Shown in pieces: positions 27,013-35,078 of a stretch of DNA of 64,000 nt. The notes under the pieces are model-generated. The model had not been told where the DNA came from, searched no databases, and was given only the letters and a program-made list of their open reading frames with translations. A program made the translations under genes and the position numbers. Each line of letters begins with the position of its first letter. The stretch's first letter is position 1. The stretch is taken from the NCBI GenBank assembly GCA_025462735.1, contig JAOAPC010000022.1, forward strand, positions 62,001 to 126,000. Direction: 5' to 3'. Source of the DNA: Acidobacteriaceae bacterium (GTDB taxonomy: Bacteria > Acidobacteriota > Terriglobia > Terriglobales > Acidobacteriaceae).

Positions 27013-27591
27013 ATGAAACATCTCGGTTTCTGGCTTGTCTTGCTAGTTCCTGGCTTGCTCCATGCTCAGCGTGCGACTTTGGCACAGCAGAAGTTCATTT
27101 CTGGAGGCACGATTCGCTTGCACCTGGAGGCCGGCGGCTACTCAATCACTCCCAGCGATTCTGAGAATATCGTTGTGACCTGCCGCGCTCATACGGAGGA
27201 ACAACTCAAGCGTATAAAGGTAGAGATCAAACCGAGAGCCGCAAGCGCCGACGTTTACGTTTCAGAAACCCCGCACAATAACTTCCAGGCCACCATCGAG
27301 GTTCCCCGTCATTCCAATCTTTGGGCCAGACTGTCGGCTGGAGAACTGGACGTTGAAGATGTAGAAGGCGACAAGAATCTCGAAGTTCGTGCTGGACGCC
27401 TTCAGATCGACATTCCCCACCCTGAGCAGTACGGTCATCGCGATGCTTCGGTCACGACCGGCAGCATCGAGTCCTCTGCGTTCGCTGTCTCCAAAGGGGG
27501 TCTATTCCGGTCATTCGAGCAGCAAGGTTCGGGGACGTACCGGCTGCATGCACACGTGATAACGGGAGAGATCGATCTGCGGAAAGACTAA
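27013..27591 (+). CDS. Exported DUF4097-like beta-strand-repeat protein
   Basis: A 192-residue protein with a signal peptide (MKHLGFWLVLLVPGLLHAQ). It then has regularly spaced beta strands such as GGTIRLHLEAGGYSIT, IEVPRHSNLWARLSAGELDV and HVITGEIDLRKD. This pattern resembles the DUF4097 family of putative adhesin-like beta-solenoids, which are often regulated with anti-sigma factors. No catalytic motif is visible. The role is unknown. Confidence 0.6.
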   Translation: MKHLGFWLVLLVPGLLHAQRATLAQQKFISGGTIRLHLEAGGYSITPSDSENIVVTCRAHTEEQLKRIKVEIKPRAASADVYVSETPHNNFQATIEVPRHSNLWARLSAGELDVEDVEGDKNLEVRAGRLQIDIPHPEQYGHRDASVTTGSIESSAFAVSKGGLFRSFEQQGSGTYRLHAHVITGEIDLRKD

Positions 27592-27715
27592 ACTCCGGGC
27601 ACAGGACGACAGAAACCAAGAAAACCAGGTAAAGCACACCAAAATAGGTGGACAAATAAGATTGGTGTCGAAATCGCCTTTGTGCTCATTGACCGGATCG
27701 TGAGCGCTATCGCCT

Positions 27716-28180
27716 GTGATCGACAGGATTAGTTCCCGTGCCTATACTGGCGACGTGGATGAGCTACTTGGGGCCATACTGGGCGCGATTGCTGAGTTTC
27801 TTCTTGAAGCATTTCTGGAATTGATCGCGGCGGTTATTCTGGACCTCGCGTCTAGAGTATTGCTAGGCCTGTTCACGAGCCTTACCGAAGCCGTCAAGGA
27901 CAACCGAGCCCTCACCGGTTTCGTATATGCGTTGCTCGGAGTGTTGGCAGGGGCGTTGAGCCTTCTCGTTCTGCCACATCCTCTCATCCACCGCGAACAG
28001 CCCATCAGATTTCACGGTATCAGCTTGTTAATCAGTCCAATCATCGCAGGGCTTGTTTTGTCATCAGTGGGAGCTGTTATGCGGCGATGGGGCAAGAAGG
28101 TGACTCCCGTTGAAACCTTCGGGTACGGCTTCGCCTTCGCGCTCGGGATGGCGCTCATCAGATTCTTCTTTGCAAAGTAA
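27716..28180 (+). CDS. Hypothetical integral membrane protein
   Basis: A 154-residue protein with about four hydrophobic segments (LGAILGAIAEFLLEAFLELI, GFVYALLGVLAGALSLLVL, GISLLISPIIAGLVLSSVG and FGYGFAFALGMALIRFFF). The start is uncertain: GTG at 27716 or an in-frame GTG at 27755, neither with a clear Shine-Dalgarno. No family was recognised. It ends convergently with the RDD protein. Confidence 0.55.
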   Translation: MIDRISSRAYTGDVDELLGAILGAIAEFLLEAFLELIAAVILDLASRVLLGLFTSLTEAVKDNRALTGFVYALLGVLAGALSLLVLPHPLIHREQPIRFHGISLLISPIIAGLVLSSVGAVMRRWGKKVTPVETFGYGFAFALGMALIRFFFAK

Positions 28181-28261
28181 TCGTTCAGACTGCGCCAAAC
28201 GCGGCTTCAGTCCAGACTGACGTAATATCGCTATTACACTCACAATGTTTTGGGTCGTGAT

Positions 28262-29071
28262 CTACGGCGCAGTTGAAGCCTGCACGTCCACGCTGTAACG
28301 AGCGACCCGGAAATAAGCAGAGTTCCCGGTCTTCCCAACGCGGACCACAACTTGATTGAGATGTCGGCTGTGTACCGACCTATCGACTGAGCAAATTCGA
28401 GGCACAGCGTACCCGGCGCCAGCCAAGGTCGCCAGCAGCACAATAACCGCGCTCACCCTGATGCCTACTCCGTAGCTTTCTTCGACCACCGCCGTCTGCG
28501 CAAACATATCGCCGATCCGTTGCCGGACACCCGAACAAGCGGCCACCAGGGCTCCCAGGAGATAAAATCCGATTCCATCGACCACGCGTAGAACATTTCG
28601 CACCGCACAGGACGACAACATGCCTCGCCCGTCGCTTCCCACGACCCGGATTCCGACCAGAGCTTTGCCCAAAGTGGCGCCGCACGCCGCTTCCAGCAGC
28701 CAGCCATAAAGAAAAAGTATGGTGGTGTTCAGCGTGATCGCCATCAGCAACGCCGCGGTGGTGAGTTGCAGTTCCGCTCCCTCGACCGACCCCCACCGCA
28801 TAAATGCCCATGCGTCCACAATTGCGAACAGGCCGAAGAGCAGGGCGGTGTCGACTGCAAACGCCATAAACCGGTCGCCTAAACTGGCGAAACGGTATTC
28901 ACCGTTGTTGGCGGCTCGACCGGAAGCCGCAGATTTAGGCCCTGCCACAGGCGCCGGCTCAACCACGCCGGATTCCTCCAACAGATGCTGGCCCGCCGGA
29001 ATGTCCTCGCCACAGCGGTCGCACTGTTTAGCGTACGGGCTGAGTTGGCTCTCGCAATTTGGGCACCGCAT
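28262..29071 (-). CDS. RDD-family membrane protein with N-terminal zinc ribbon
   Basis: A 269-residue membrane protein. It opens with a zinc ribbon (MRCPNCESQLSPYAKQCDRC), then a linker. The RDD domain follows: SLGDRFMAFAVDTALLFGLF with the characteristic Arg-Asp pair, and a GATLGKALVGIRVVGSDG turn with several membrane helices. RDD proteins have been linked to ion or small-solute transport, but this one's substrate is not known. The C-terminal 50 residues are not hydrophobic and are unassigned. Confidence 0.8.
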   Translation of the reverse strand: MRCPNCESQLSPYAKQCDRCGEDIPAGQHLLEESGVVEPAPVAGPKSAASGRAANNGEYRFASLGDRFMAFAVDTALLFGLFAIVDAWAFMRWGSVEGAELQLTTAALLMAITLNTTILFLYGWLLEAACGATLGKALVGIRVVGSDGRGMLSSCAVRNVLRVVDGIGFYLLGALVAACSGVRQRIGDMFAQTAVVEESYGVGIRVSAVIVLLATLAGAGYAVPRICSVDRSVHSRHLNQVVVRVGKTGNSAYFRVARYSVDVQASTAP

Positions 29072-29541
29072 AGTTATTAAGGCCGCCGTGAAGGACGCAA
29101 ATACTTAGTCTGTCAAGCATATCCCGGTGCGGCTTACAACTTTAATGACGGAAGGTCAGCATCTGGTAGCCACTGGCCAACCGGGGTGTCCTAAACAACA
29201 CGAGTGTCTCAACTATGAATCGATGAATATCCGGCTTAGCATCCTTAGGCTATGTCGAACGAATGTAGCGACGTGCGTCCCCGTCCGTCCTTGCTTGAAT
29301 GCACATATTCTGCGAACCACAGACCGTGTGGGTCGGCCTGCCCTGAGCCAAGTCGAAGGGACATTCTTGTCCGACGATTTTGATCCTGTCGGACGCAACC
29401 GTGGTAGAGCGGCCATTCATGGCCGCGCTCGATCGACAACTCGAAGAAGCGAGCTTGCTCGAAAAGGGAAGTCGGGCCGAGTTATACTCCACGCGAAAAG
29501 ATAGGCCGCCCGCCTGATGTATTTTGAAGGGGAGAGTCTCC
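29072..29541. repeat. 470-base intergenic region with a nested repeat
   Basis: No gene is credible. At 29326-29375 the GTGTGGGTCGG...ACATTCTTGTCCGAC repeat is interrupted by a 24-base insert that begins CCTGCCCTGAGCCAAGTCGA. The uninterrupted repeat occurs at 21913 and 22356. The rest shows nothing recognisable apart from the Shine-Dalgarno of the antiporter gene. Confidence 0.65.
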
Positions 29542-31043
29542 ATGCAGGCAAATATTCATGCGCTCGAGATCGTCTTCCTGCTTCTGCTGCTGTTCGTCGT
29601 GATATTCGGTGTCCTGGCAAAAAAGTTGAAGACTCCGTATCCGATTGTTCTGGTCATTGGCGGATTGCTGCTCAGCTTTGTCCCAGGGATCCCCAGGATC
29701 AATCTGAATCCGGATGTGGTCTTTTTTGTGATCTTGCCGCCACTGCTTTACAGCGCGGCTTGGCTCACCTCTTGGCGTGAATTTTCCTACAATCTGGTCA
29801 GCATTTTGTTTCTGGCATTTGGTCTGGTTACGTTCACCGTACTTGGCGTGACCGCCGCCGGCCACTGGTTTCTCGCTGGTTTCGACTGGCGGGTTGGGTT
29901 GGTGCTCGGGGCCGTGGTGGCGCCGACCGATGCCATTGCCGCCACCTCCATCGCCAAGCGCATCGGATTGCCCAAACGGATTGTGGACATTCTGGAAGGC
30001 GAAAGCTTGATCAACGATGCTACCGCCTTGCTTGCGCTCGAATTCGGGATCGCGTTGCTGGTTGGCCGCGAGACCCCGACTTTCACATTCGGGCTATTGC
30101 GTCTGTCTTACCTGGTCGCGGTGGGCATTCTGGTCGGACTGGTGATCGGCGAGATCGTACACTTTGTCGAACATCGGGTCGACGACGGTCCAATCGAGAT
30201 TGCGCTTAGTATTCTCACGCCCTACGTTGCCTATCTGACCGCCGAGGGCATTCATGCTTCGGGCGTGCTGGCGGTAGTCGCATGTGGACTGTATCTCAGT
30301 CGCAAGAGCTCGCATTTCTTTTCGCCCGGTGTGCGCCTGCAAGTCTGGGCGGTGTGGGAATCGCTGACCTTTATTCTCAATGGCCTGGTATTTGTACTAA
30401 TCGGACTGCAGCTTCCCTACGTGCTTGGGGCCATTCGCGACCATAATCTTGGAAGATTAGTCGTGTATGGCGCGGTGTTCAGTGCATTTCTTATCCTCCT
30501 GCGCTTGACTGGATGTATCCCGGCGCGTACGTCGCATACCTCATCCGCAGGCGTATTCTTCATCAGAACGAGCCCCTGCCTGGGTCGAAGCGGCTATTCG
30601 TTTTGGGTTGGACAGGCATGCGGGGCGTCATCTCGTTGGCTGCCGCCATCGCTTTGCCACAAACCTTTGCGGACGGTACTCCGTTTGTGCAACGGAATAT
30701 GATTGTTTTTCTCGCCTTCACCGTCATACTGGTTACGCTTGTGCTTCAGGGTCTTACCTTGCCGCCACTCATTCGCGGGCTGGGCCTTGCCGGTGGCACT
30801 CTGCAACATCCTGAGGAGAGAGATGCGAGGCGCGCCATTCTGGAAGCAGCGCTCAACTATCTCAACCAAGTTCGCGAGCAGGCGAAGCCTGAACTCGTCG
30901 GAGTGTACGACGACCTTTCGCACCACTATCGCTCCCGCTTGGCGACTTTGCAGGAAGAACAGGGTCAAACTAAAGCCGCATCTGGCGAATTGGGCAGTTC
31001 TCGAAAACAAATAGCGGTAGATAAGGGCGTCCATCGCCCTTGA
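29542..31043 (+). pseudogene. CPA1-type Na+/H+ antiporter gene split by a one-base deletion
   Basis: The first part (29542 to about 30510) encodes about ten membrane helices of a NhaP-type cation/proton antiporter, with VAPTDAIAATSIAKRIGLP and LEGESLINDATALL, the family's ion-site motifs. At CGCTTGACTGGATGTATCCC (30505-30524) the frame is lost. One extra base there would continue into WMYPGAYVAYLIRRR, GWTGMRGVISLAAAIALP and the C-terminal helices in the next frame, ending at 31043. As written the first frame runs on with a scrambled tail to 30702. The start ATG 29542 has GGGGAG upstream. Either a real inactivating deletion or an assembly error. Confidence 0.75.
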
Positions 31044-31164
31044 GACGATTCCTTAACAATCATATCTGGGCTGCGGGCGAACCGCGCTCCTCCCACAGCT
31101 TTTCCAATTCCAGACCGGTACACTCCCTCGTTCGGCAACCCCAACAATTATTTTCCCCAGCCTC

Positions 31165-31193
31165 TTGACATCCCATTCGCGTAACTGTAAGGT
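31165..31193 (+). promoter_or_regulatory. Predicted sigma-70-type promoter of the SRPBCC/ArsR island
   Basis: TTGACA at 31165-31170, a 17-base spacer, then TAAGGT at 31188-31193 as a -10 box. It points at the first SRPBCC gene (31261), and its -10 box overlaps the palindrome at 31191. The perfect -35 box and ideal spacing make this the best promoter seen in the window. Confidence 0.6.
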
Positions 31194-31211
31194 TACACAT
31201 TATGCGTCACC
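31191..31211. promoter_or_regulatory. Candidate ArsR operator, copy 1
   Basis: A 21-base imperfect palindrome with the pattern GGTnACnCATnATGnGTnACC, 15 of whose positions are symmetric around a central T. It overlaps the -10 box of the promoter at 31165. It contains an ATG opening a 14-codon frame whose first five residues (MRHRS) equal those of the ArsR protein. Confidence 0.55.
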
Positions 31212-31260
31212 GATCAGTTACATATTTCGTTTCGAACAGCTACTAAGGAGAAATCGCATT

Positions 31261-31701
31261 ATGGCGGATATTCTGCATAGAGTCGGAATCAAGTCCTCCC
31301 CGGAGGAAGTTTATAAGGCATTGACCACGCGCGAAGGCCTTGCCGCCTGGTGGACGAACAACACCCAAGGCGAAAGCAAAGTCGGCGGAGTGCTCCAATT
31401 CCGCTTTGGCGCCGGCGGTTTCGACATGAAGGTTCTTGAGCTTGATCCCGCCAAGCGCGTGCTATGGCAAGTGGTCGATGGGCCCAAAGAATGGATCGGA
31501 ACCAAGGTAAGTTGGGATCTCAGACAAGAAAACGATTATGCCATCGTCCTCTTTAAACACGAAGATTGGAAGGAGCCCGTGGAATTTATGCACCATTGCA
31601 GCACCAAGTGGGGGCTGTTTCTGATGAGTTTAAAGTCGCTTGTAGAAACCGGGAAAGGTGCACCCGACCCTAACGACGTCAAGATCGACAACTGGAACTA
31701 A
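31261..31701 (+). CDS. SRPBCC (AHSA1-like) domain protein 1
   Basis: A 146-residue START/Bet v1-fold protein of the AHSA1 type: an initial strand HRVGIKSSPEEVYKALTTRE, GLAAWWTNNTQG, KVLELDPAKRVLWQVVDG and a long C-terminal helix (GLFLMSLKSLVETGKG). The fold binds hydrophobic small molecules, and no catalytic residues are evident. The ATG at 31261 is preceded by AAGGAG (spacing about 11), so the frame's extension to 31165 is not needed. First gene of the island and probably controlled by the adjacent ArsR. Confidence 0.8.
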   Translation: MADILHRVGIKSSPEEVYKALTTREGLAAWWTNNTQGESKVGGVLQFRFGAGGFDMKVLELDPAKRVLWQVVDGPKEWIGTKVSWDLRQENDYAIVLFKHEDWKEPVEFMHHCSTKWGLFLMSLKSLVETGKGAPDPNDVKIDNWN

Positions 31702-31774
31702 GCACCACCGACGACGGTCTTGAGCTTTGCGGGTGGCCCACATCTCGGTTTGAAGTAAATTTGAAGTCTAAAAA

Positions 31775-31795
31775 GGTTACACATTATGCGTCACC
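31775..31795. promoter_or_regulatory. Candidate ArsR operator, copy 2, overlapping the arsR start codon
   Basis: The same 21 bases as copy 1 (GGTTACACATTATGCGTCAC plus C). The similarity continues with a few mismatches for about 14 bases downstream. TTGAAG at 31750-31755 and AAAGGT at 31772-31777 (16-base spacer) form a plausible promoter. That places the transcription start about one or two bases before the ATG at 31786, suggesting a leaderless message. Confidence 0.55.
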
Positions 31796-32214
31796 GTTCA
31801 CTTGCACATTCCGGCTCCGGTCCACGAGGGGCGCCAGCGCGAGACGCCGCCTTTAACGCTCTGGCCGATCCCACACGCCGCGCCGTGCTCGATCTGCTGC
31901 GCGCGGGAACTCGTCCGGCCGGAGAAATTGCGCGCGCGTTTCCGATTTCGCGGCCCGCGATTTCGAAGCACCTCAAAATCCTGCGCCGCGCACATTTAGT
32001 GGACGAGCACAGGGAAGGACGGCACCGTTTTTATCAGCTCAATCCCGAGCCCCTGAAGTCGGTCGATTCGTGGCTGGAAGAGTATCGCCGCTTCTGGACC
32101 GCGAGTCTGGAAAATCTGAAATCGTTTGTCGAGTCCGAATACGAAAAAGAAATTAGTGCCAAAGACTTGTCTGAAAATAAAACTCATATTCACCCAAGGA
32201 GAAAAGACTCATGA
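31786..32214 (+). CDS. ArsR-family transcriptional regulator
   Basis: A 142-residue winged-helix repressor. The helix-turn-helix core is clear: ALADPTRRAVLDLLRAG, PAGEIARAFPISRPAISKHL (recognition helix) and REGRHRFYQLNP (wing). No metal-binding Cys motif of the ArsR/SmtB sensors is present, as in the non-metal ArsR group often found next to SRPBCC genes. The ATG sits inside a palindrome, so autoregulation is expected. Its stop overlaps the next gene (ATGA). Confidence 0.88.
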   Translation: MRHRSLAHSGSGPRGAPARDAAFNALADPTRRAVLDLLRAGTRPAGEIARAFPISRPAISKHLKILRRAHLVDEHREGRHRFYQLNPEPLKSVDSWLEEYRRFWTASLENLKSFVESEYEKEISAKDLSENKTHIHPRRKDS

Positions 32215-32714
32215 AACGCACAAACCTGGCCGTTCCCACATTTGTATTTCTTTACGCGCTGTCCGCAGCCGCTCAATCTGCCGGACAGAAATCCTTCGAC
32301 ACCATGAAAGCGCTGGCCGGTAACTGGGAAGGGAAGAGCAGCATGGGAGACACTGCCCAGGTGTCGTTTCGCCTTACTGCCAACGGATCAGTACTTATGA
32401 GTGAGATTCAAAATCCCGCGCAGGGGCACGCCGAGGACATGGTGAGCATGATCCACATGGATGGCAGTCGCCTGCTGCTCACCCATTACTGCCCGACCGG
32501 CAATCAGCCGCGCATGCAGGCTTCAGCATCACCCGACGGCAAGAGCGTCACCTTTGATTTTGTCGATGCCACCAACCTCGGCAGCCCTGATGCCGGTCAC
32601 ATGCAGAGTGTGGTGTTCACGTTCCTCGATGCCAATCATCACTTGGAAGAATGGCATTACGTCGATCACGGCAAAACGCAGGTCATGCGCTTCGATCTGC
32701 AAAAGAAGAGCTAA
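32211..32714 (+). CDS. Small exported protein coupled to arsR
   Basis: A 167-residue protein with signal peptide MKRTNLAVPTFVFLYALSAAAQ. It then has a beta-rich domain (MKALAGNWEGKSSMGDTAQV, SMIHMDGSRLLLTHYCPTGN, FTFLDANHHLEEWHYVDHGK) reminiscent of DUF1579/lipocalin-like small-ligand proteins, but the family is not certain. It overlaps the arsR stop by 4 bases (ATGA) and has AAGGAG upstream, so the two are translationally coupled. A periplasmic ligand-binding role would fit the island but is speculative. Confidence 0.65.
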   Translation: MKRTNLAVPTFVFLYALSAAAQSAGQKSFDTMKALAGNWEGKSSMGDTAQVSFRLTANGSVLMSEIQNPAQGHAEDMVSMIHMDGSRLLLTHYCPTGNQPRMQASASPDGKSVTFDFVDATNLGSPDAGHMQSVVFTFLDANHHLEEWHYVDHGKTQVMRFDLQKKS

Positions 32715-32768
32715 GCCACCTGGTTGAGAACCAATGGTTGAGAAAGACTGGTTAAGGAAAAAAACGAC

Positions 32769-33272
32769 ATGACGCAGACAATGCCTACAACTCCTAGCAC
32801 TCAAGAGCAAAAGAAAGACAACGACAGCGTCGTTACGGAAATATTCATCTCCGCCCCGCGCGAGCGCGTGTTCAAAGCTCTGGTCGATCGCGAACAGGCG
32901 CTCAAGTGGGGTGACGGTCCAGCATTCAAACTGACCGAATGGGAGATGGATGCACGTGTCGGCGGGAAATGGTCGTTCGTTTCAAAACCGCGCGGCCCCG
33001 GCAAGGAGAACGCCAGAGAAATTGGGCATCACGGCGAGGTTCTGAAATTGGAACCGCCTCGGCTGCTCGAGTACACGTGGTACGCCGAGTGGCATTCAAA
33101 TCAGTTGCAAGAGACCGTCGTTCGCTGGGATCTTTCCGTTGTTCCTGGCGGCACGCAAGTTAAAGTCACCCACAGCGGTCTGGCTCAAATGCCAGCCGAG
33201 CGCAAAGGATACGCCGGTGGCTGGCCCGGATTGCTGGCCGCCATTAAGCAAGCTGTTGAAAGCGGCAAGTAA
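32769..33272 (+). CDS. SRPBCC (AHSA1-like) domain protein 2
   Basis: A 167-residue SRPBCC-fold protein: VVTEIFISAPRERVFKALVD, WEMDARVGGKWSFVSKPRG, EVLKLEPPRLLEYTWYAEWH and LLAAIKQAVESGK. It is a paralogue of the genes at 33813 and 34309 (shared EIFI.APRERVF and VGGKW patterns) and more distant from the one at 31261. Located 54 bases after the exported protein. Function unknown beyond small-ligand binding. Confidence 0.78.
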   Translation: MTQTMPTTPSTQEQKKDNDSVVTEIFISAPRERVFKALVDREQALKWGDGPAFKLTEWEMDARVGGKWSFVSKPRGPGKENAREIGHHGEVLKLEPPRLLEYTWYAEWHSNQLQETVVRWDLSVVPGGTQVKVTHSGLAQMPAERKGYAGGWPGLLAAIKQAVESGK

Positions 33273-33371
33273 TGTGCCGTTGGTTATTGCAAAGGGGATG
33301 AGAGATTTATGTTGACGACTTACCACGACGCGACGTTTGAAGAAATAATTTCAATTCTTAAGGAGAGCCGT

Positions 33372-33734
33372 ATGTCTAATCCGTTTTGTCATGTCGAACT
33401 CAACACTAACGATGTCAAGAAAGCCAAAGATTTTTACGGAAAACTCTTTGACTGGAAACTCGAAGACATACCTTCACCCGGCGGCGGTTACACCATGATC
33501 GGCGTGGGAGAGGGAACTGGCGGCGGCCTGATGAAGAATCCCATTCCTGGCGCGCCTTCGTTCTGGCTCTCGTATGTCGCGGTTGACGACATCGAGGCCG
33601 CCACAAAAAAAGCCAAGTCGCTCGGGGCACAGGTCATGAAAGATGTCACGCCCGTCATGGATTACGGCTGGCTCAGCATCATCACTGATCCAACCGGCGC
33701 GTGTCTGGGCCTTTGGAAACCCAAGAAAGCTTAA
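33372..33734 (+). CDS. VOC-family (glyoxalase/bleomycin-resistance-like) protein
   Basis: A 120-residue single-domain VOC protein with two beta-alpha-beta-beta-beta units: FCHVELNTNDVKKAKDFYGK and SYVAVDDIEAATKKAKSLGA, ending DPTGACLGLWKP. VOC proteins bind a metal and act as glyoxalases, dioxygenases or drug-binding proteins. Which one this is cannot be read from sequence. The ATG at 33372 has AAGGAG upstream, which rules in favour of it over the frame's start at 33309. Confidence 0.83.
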   Translation: MSNPFCHVELNTNDVKKAKDFYGKLFDWKLEDIPSPGGGYTMIGVGEGTGGGLMKNPIPGAPSFWLSYVAVDDIEAATKKAKSLGAQVMKDVTPVMDYGWLSIITDPTGACLGLWKPKKA

Positions 33735-33812
33735 CTGCAATCTGGAGACAGCCGTGTAGGGGCGGTCGTCCACGCCCCACCAACTGAACTTATATTGAGA
33801 GGTCAAAATACA

Positions 33813-34307
33813 ATGGCAACAATGACTATCACTCCCACATCGCACATCACTCCCGACAACGATATTGTCACTTTAGAAATTTTCATCGCCGCTCCCCGCG
33901 AGCGCATCTTCCAAGCCATTACCGATCCCGAGCAAGCCGCTCAATGGTGGGGCCGCAAAGACCAGTACTACTTCAACCACTTCAACATGGACGTACGCGT
34001 CGGCGGAAAATGGTCCACAACCGGTATGTCGCCAAAAAATGGCGCTCTCGCGGTCCACGGCGAATTTCTCGAAGTCGATCCTCCGCGCCGCCTTGCCTAC
34101 AGCTGGAGCTCGAGCTGGATGCCCGCGGTCACCAAAGTGCTCTGGGAGCTCGACTCTCAAAGCAACGGCACGCTGGTTCGACTCACGCACAGCGGATTCG
34201 CTGGCGACGCCAACCAAGTCCAGGGTCACAGCCATGGCTGGTCACTGCTCTTCACCTGGTTGCAAGCCTTCGCAGAAAAAGGCGAGCTCGGTGATTTCAG
34301 GAGCTGA
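33813..34307 (+). CDS. SRPBCC (AHSA1-like) domain protein 3
   Basis: A 164-residue SRPBCC protein: IVTLEIFIAAPRERIFQAIT, QAAQWWGRKDQYYFNHFNMD, VRVGGKWSTTG, EFLEVDPPRRLAYSWSSSW. The next gene is its close tandem paralogue, so a recent duplication is likely. ATG 33813 is chosen over the TTG six codons upstream because GAGAGG precedes it. Confidence 0.78.
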   Translation: MATMTITPTSHITPDNDIVTLEIFIAAPRERIFQAITDPEQAAQWWGRKDQYYFNHFNMDVRVGGKWSTTGMSPKNGALAVHGEFLEVDPPRRLAYSWSSSWMPAVTKVLWELDSQSNGTLVRLTHSGFAGDANQVQGHSHGWSLLFTWLQAFAEKGELGDFRS

Positions 34308-34308
34308 A

Positions 34309-34827
34309 TTGGCTACCGCAACTCTCACTACCGACAACGACGTGGTCCTGGCGGAGATCTTCATCGCAGCTCCGCCAGCCCGCGTGTTCGAAGCCATCAC
34401 TGACCCCAAGCAAGCTTCACAACGGTGGGGACAGAAAGGGATGTATCGGCTAACTTCGACGCAAGCCGATTTTCGCGTGGGCGGCAAGTACCGGAACGAA
34501 GGCGTGAGCCAAGATGGCAAGACTTTTAGCGTGGAAGGCGAGTATCTTGAAATCGATCCCCCACGTCTGCTCGTCCACACCTGGCTGTCGAGCTATTCCG
34601 GCTTTCAGAAAACTATCGTACGTTGGGAACTTGAGCCGCGCGACGTTCACGGTCTGCAACATCGAGGTCCTCATCGCGTTGGCACTGGCACCGTAGTGAA
34701 GATTCGCCACTCCGGATTCGCCGGCAATCTCGCCCAGGCCAAAGCTCACGGCGAGGGCTGGAAGCGTGTTTTGGGGTGGATGCAAGCCTTCGTGGAAAAG
34801 GCCGAGACTGTGGAGACTCGCGCGTAG
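34309..34827 (+). CDS. SRPBCC (AHSA1-like) domain protein 4
   Basis: A 172-residue SRPBCC protein, paralogue of the preceding gene (VLAEIFIAAPPARVFEAITD, ADFRVGGKYRNEG, EYLEIDPPRLLVHTWLSSY). The likely start is a TTG at 34309, one base after the previous stop, with AGGAG five bases before it inside the previous gene. A GTG at 34291 is the alternative. It carries a short insert (HGLQHRGPHRVG) not seen in its paralogue. Confidence 0.75.
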   Translation: MATATLTTDNDVVLAEIFIAAPPARVFEAITDPKQASQRWGQKGMYRLTSTQADFRVGGKYRNEGVSQDGKTFSVEGEYLEIDPPRLLVHTWLSSYSGFQKTIVRWELEPRDVHGLQHRGPHRVGTGTVVKIRHSGFAGNLAQAKAHGEGWKRVLGWMQAFVEKAETVETRA

Positions 34828-35078
34828 CGCCAGGGGCGACTTGTGACTGCGTGGCTCGGACATTCCCTTCTGCTGCGCTCATGGCAAGCTCTGTCCGACG
34901 ATTCTGGTTTTGCCTGATCTACCACAGACGAGGGTGCCCCACTTCTCGGTGGTTTTGCGAGAAAGCCTGCCCTGAGCGAAGTCGAAGGGTGGGAACCACA
35001 ATCAGAAGAACATTTATGATGCGGACGCTCTCGTCCGCCAAACCATTCTGTCGGACAGGAGCCGACCCACACGGCGAT
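34828..35078. repeat. Intergenic repeat block
   Basis: Holds a GTGCCCCACTTCTCG...GCGAGAA...GGTGGGAACC palindrome (34932-34994) interrupted by the microelement CCTGCCCTGAGCGAAGTCGA (34968-34987). It also has a reversed TCGGACA...CCGACCCACAC repeat (35043-35073). The uninterrupted palindrome is at 35570-35610. Confidence 0.65.

Noticed and set aside
31189-31243. 14-codon MRHRS leader peptide gene
   Set aside because: It shares five residues with ArsR because of the palindrome copy. Kept only as a note in the operator finding, because no independent evidence of translation exists.
34039-34308. In-frame extension of SRPBCC protein 4 upstream to 34039
   Set aside because: It overlaps SRPBCC protein 3 in another frame and adds low-quality sequence. 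The TTG at 34309 with AGGAG fits better.
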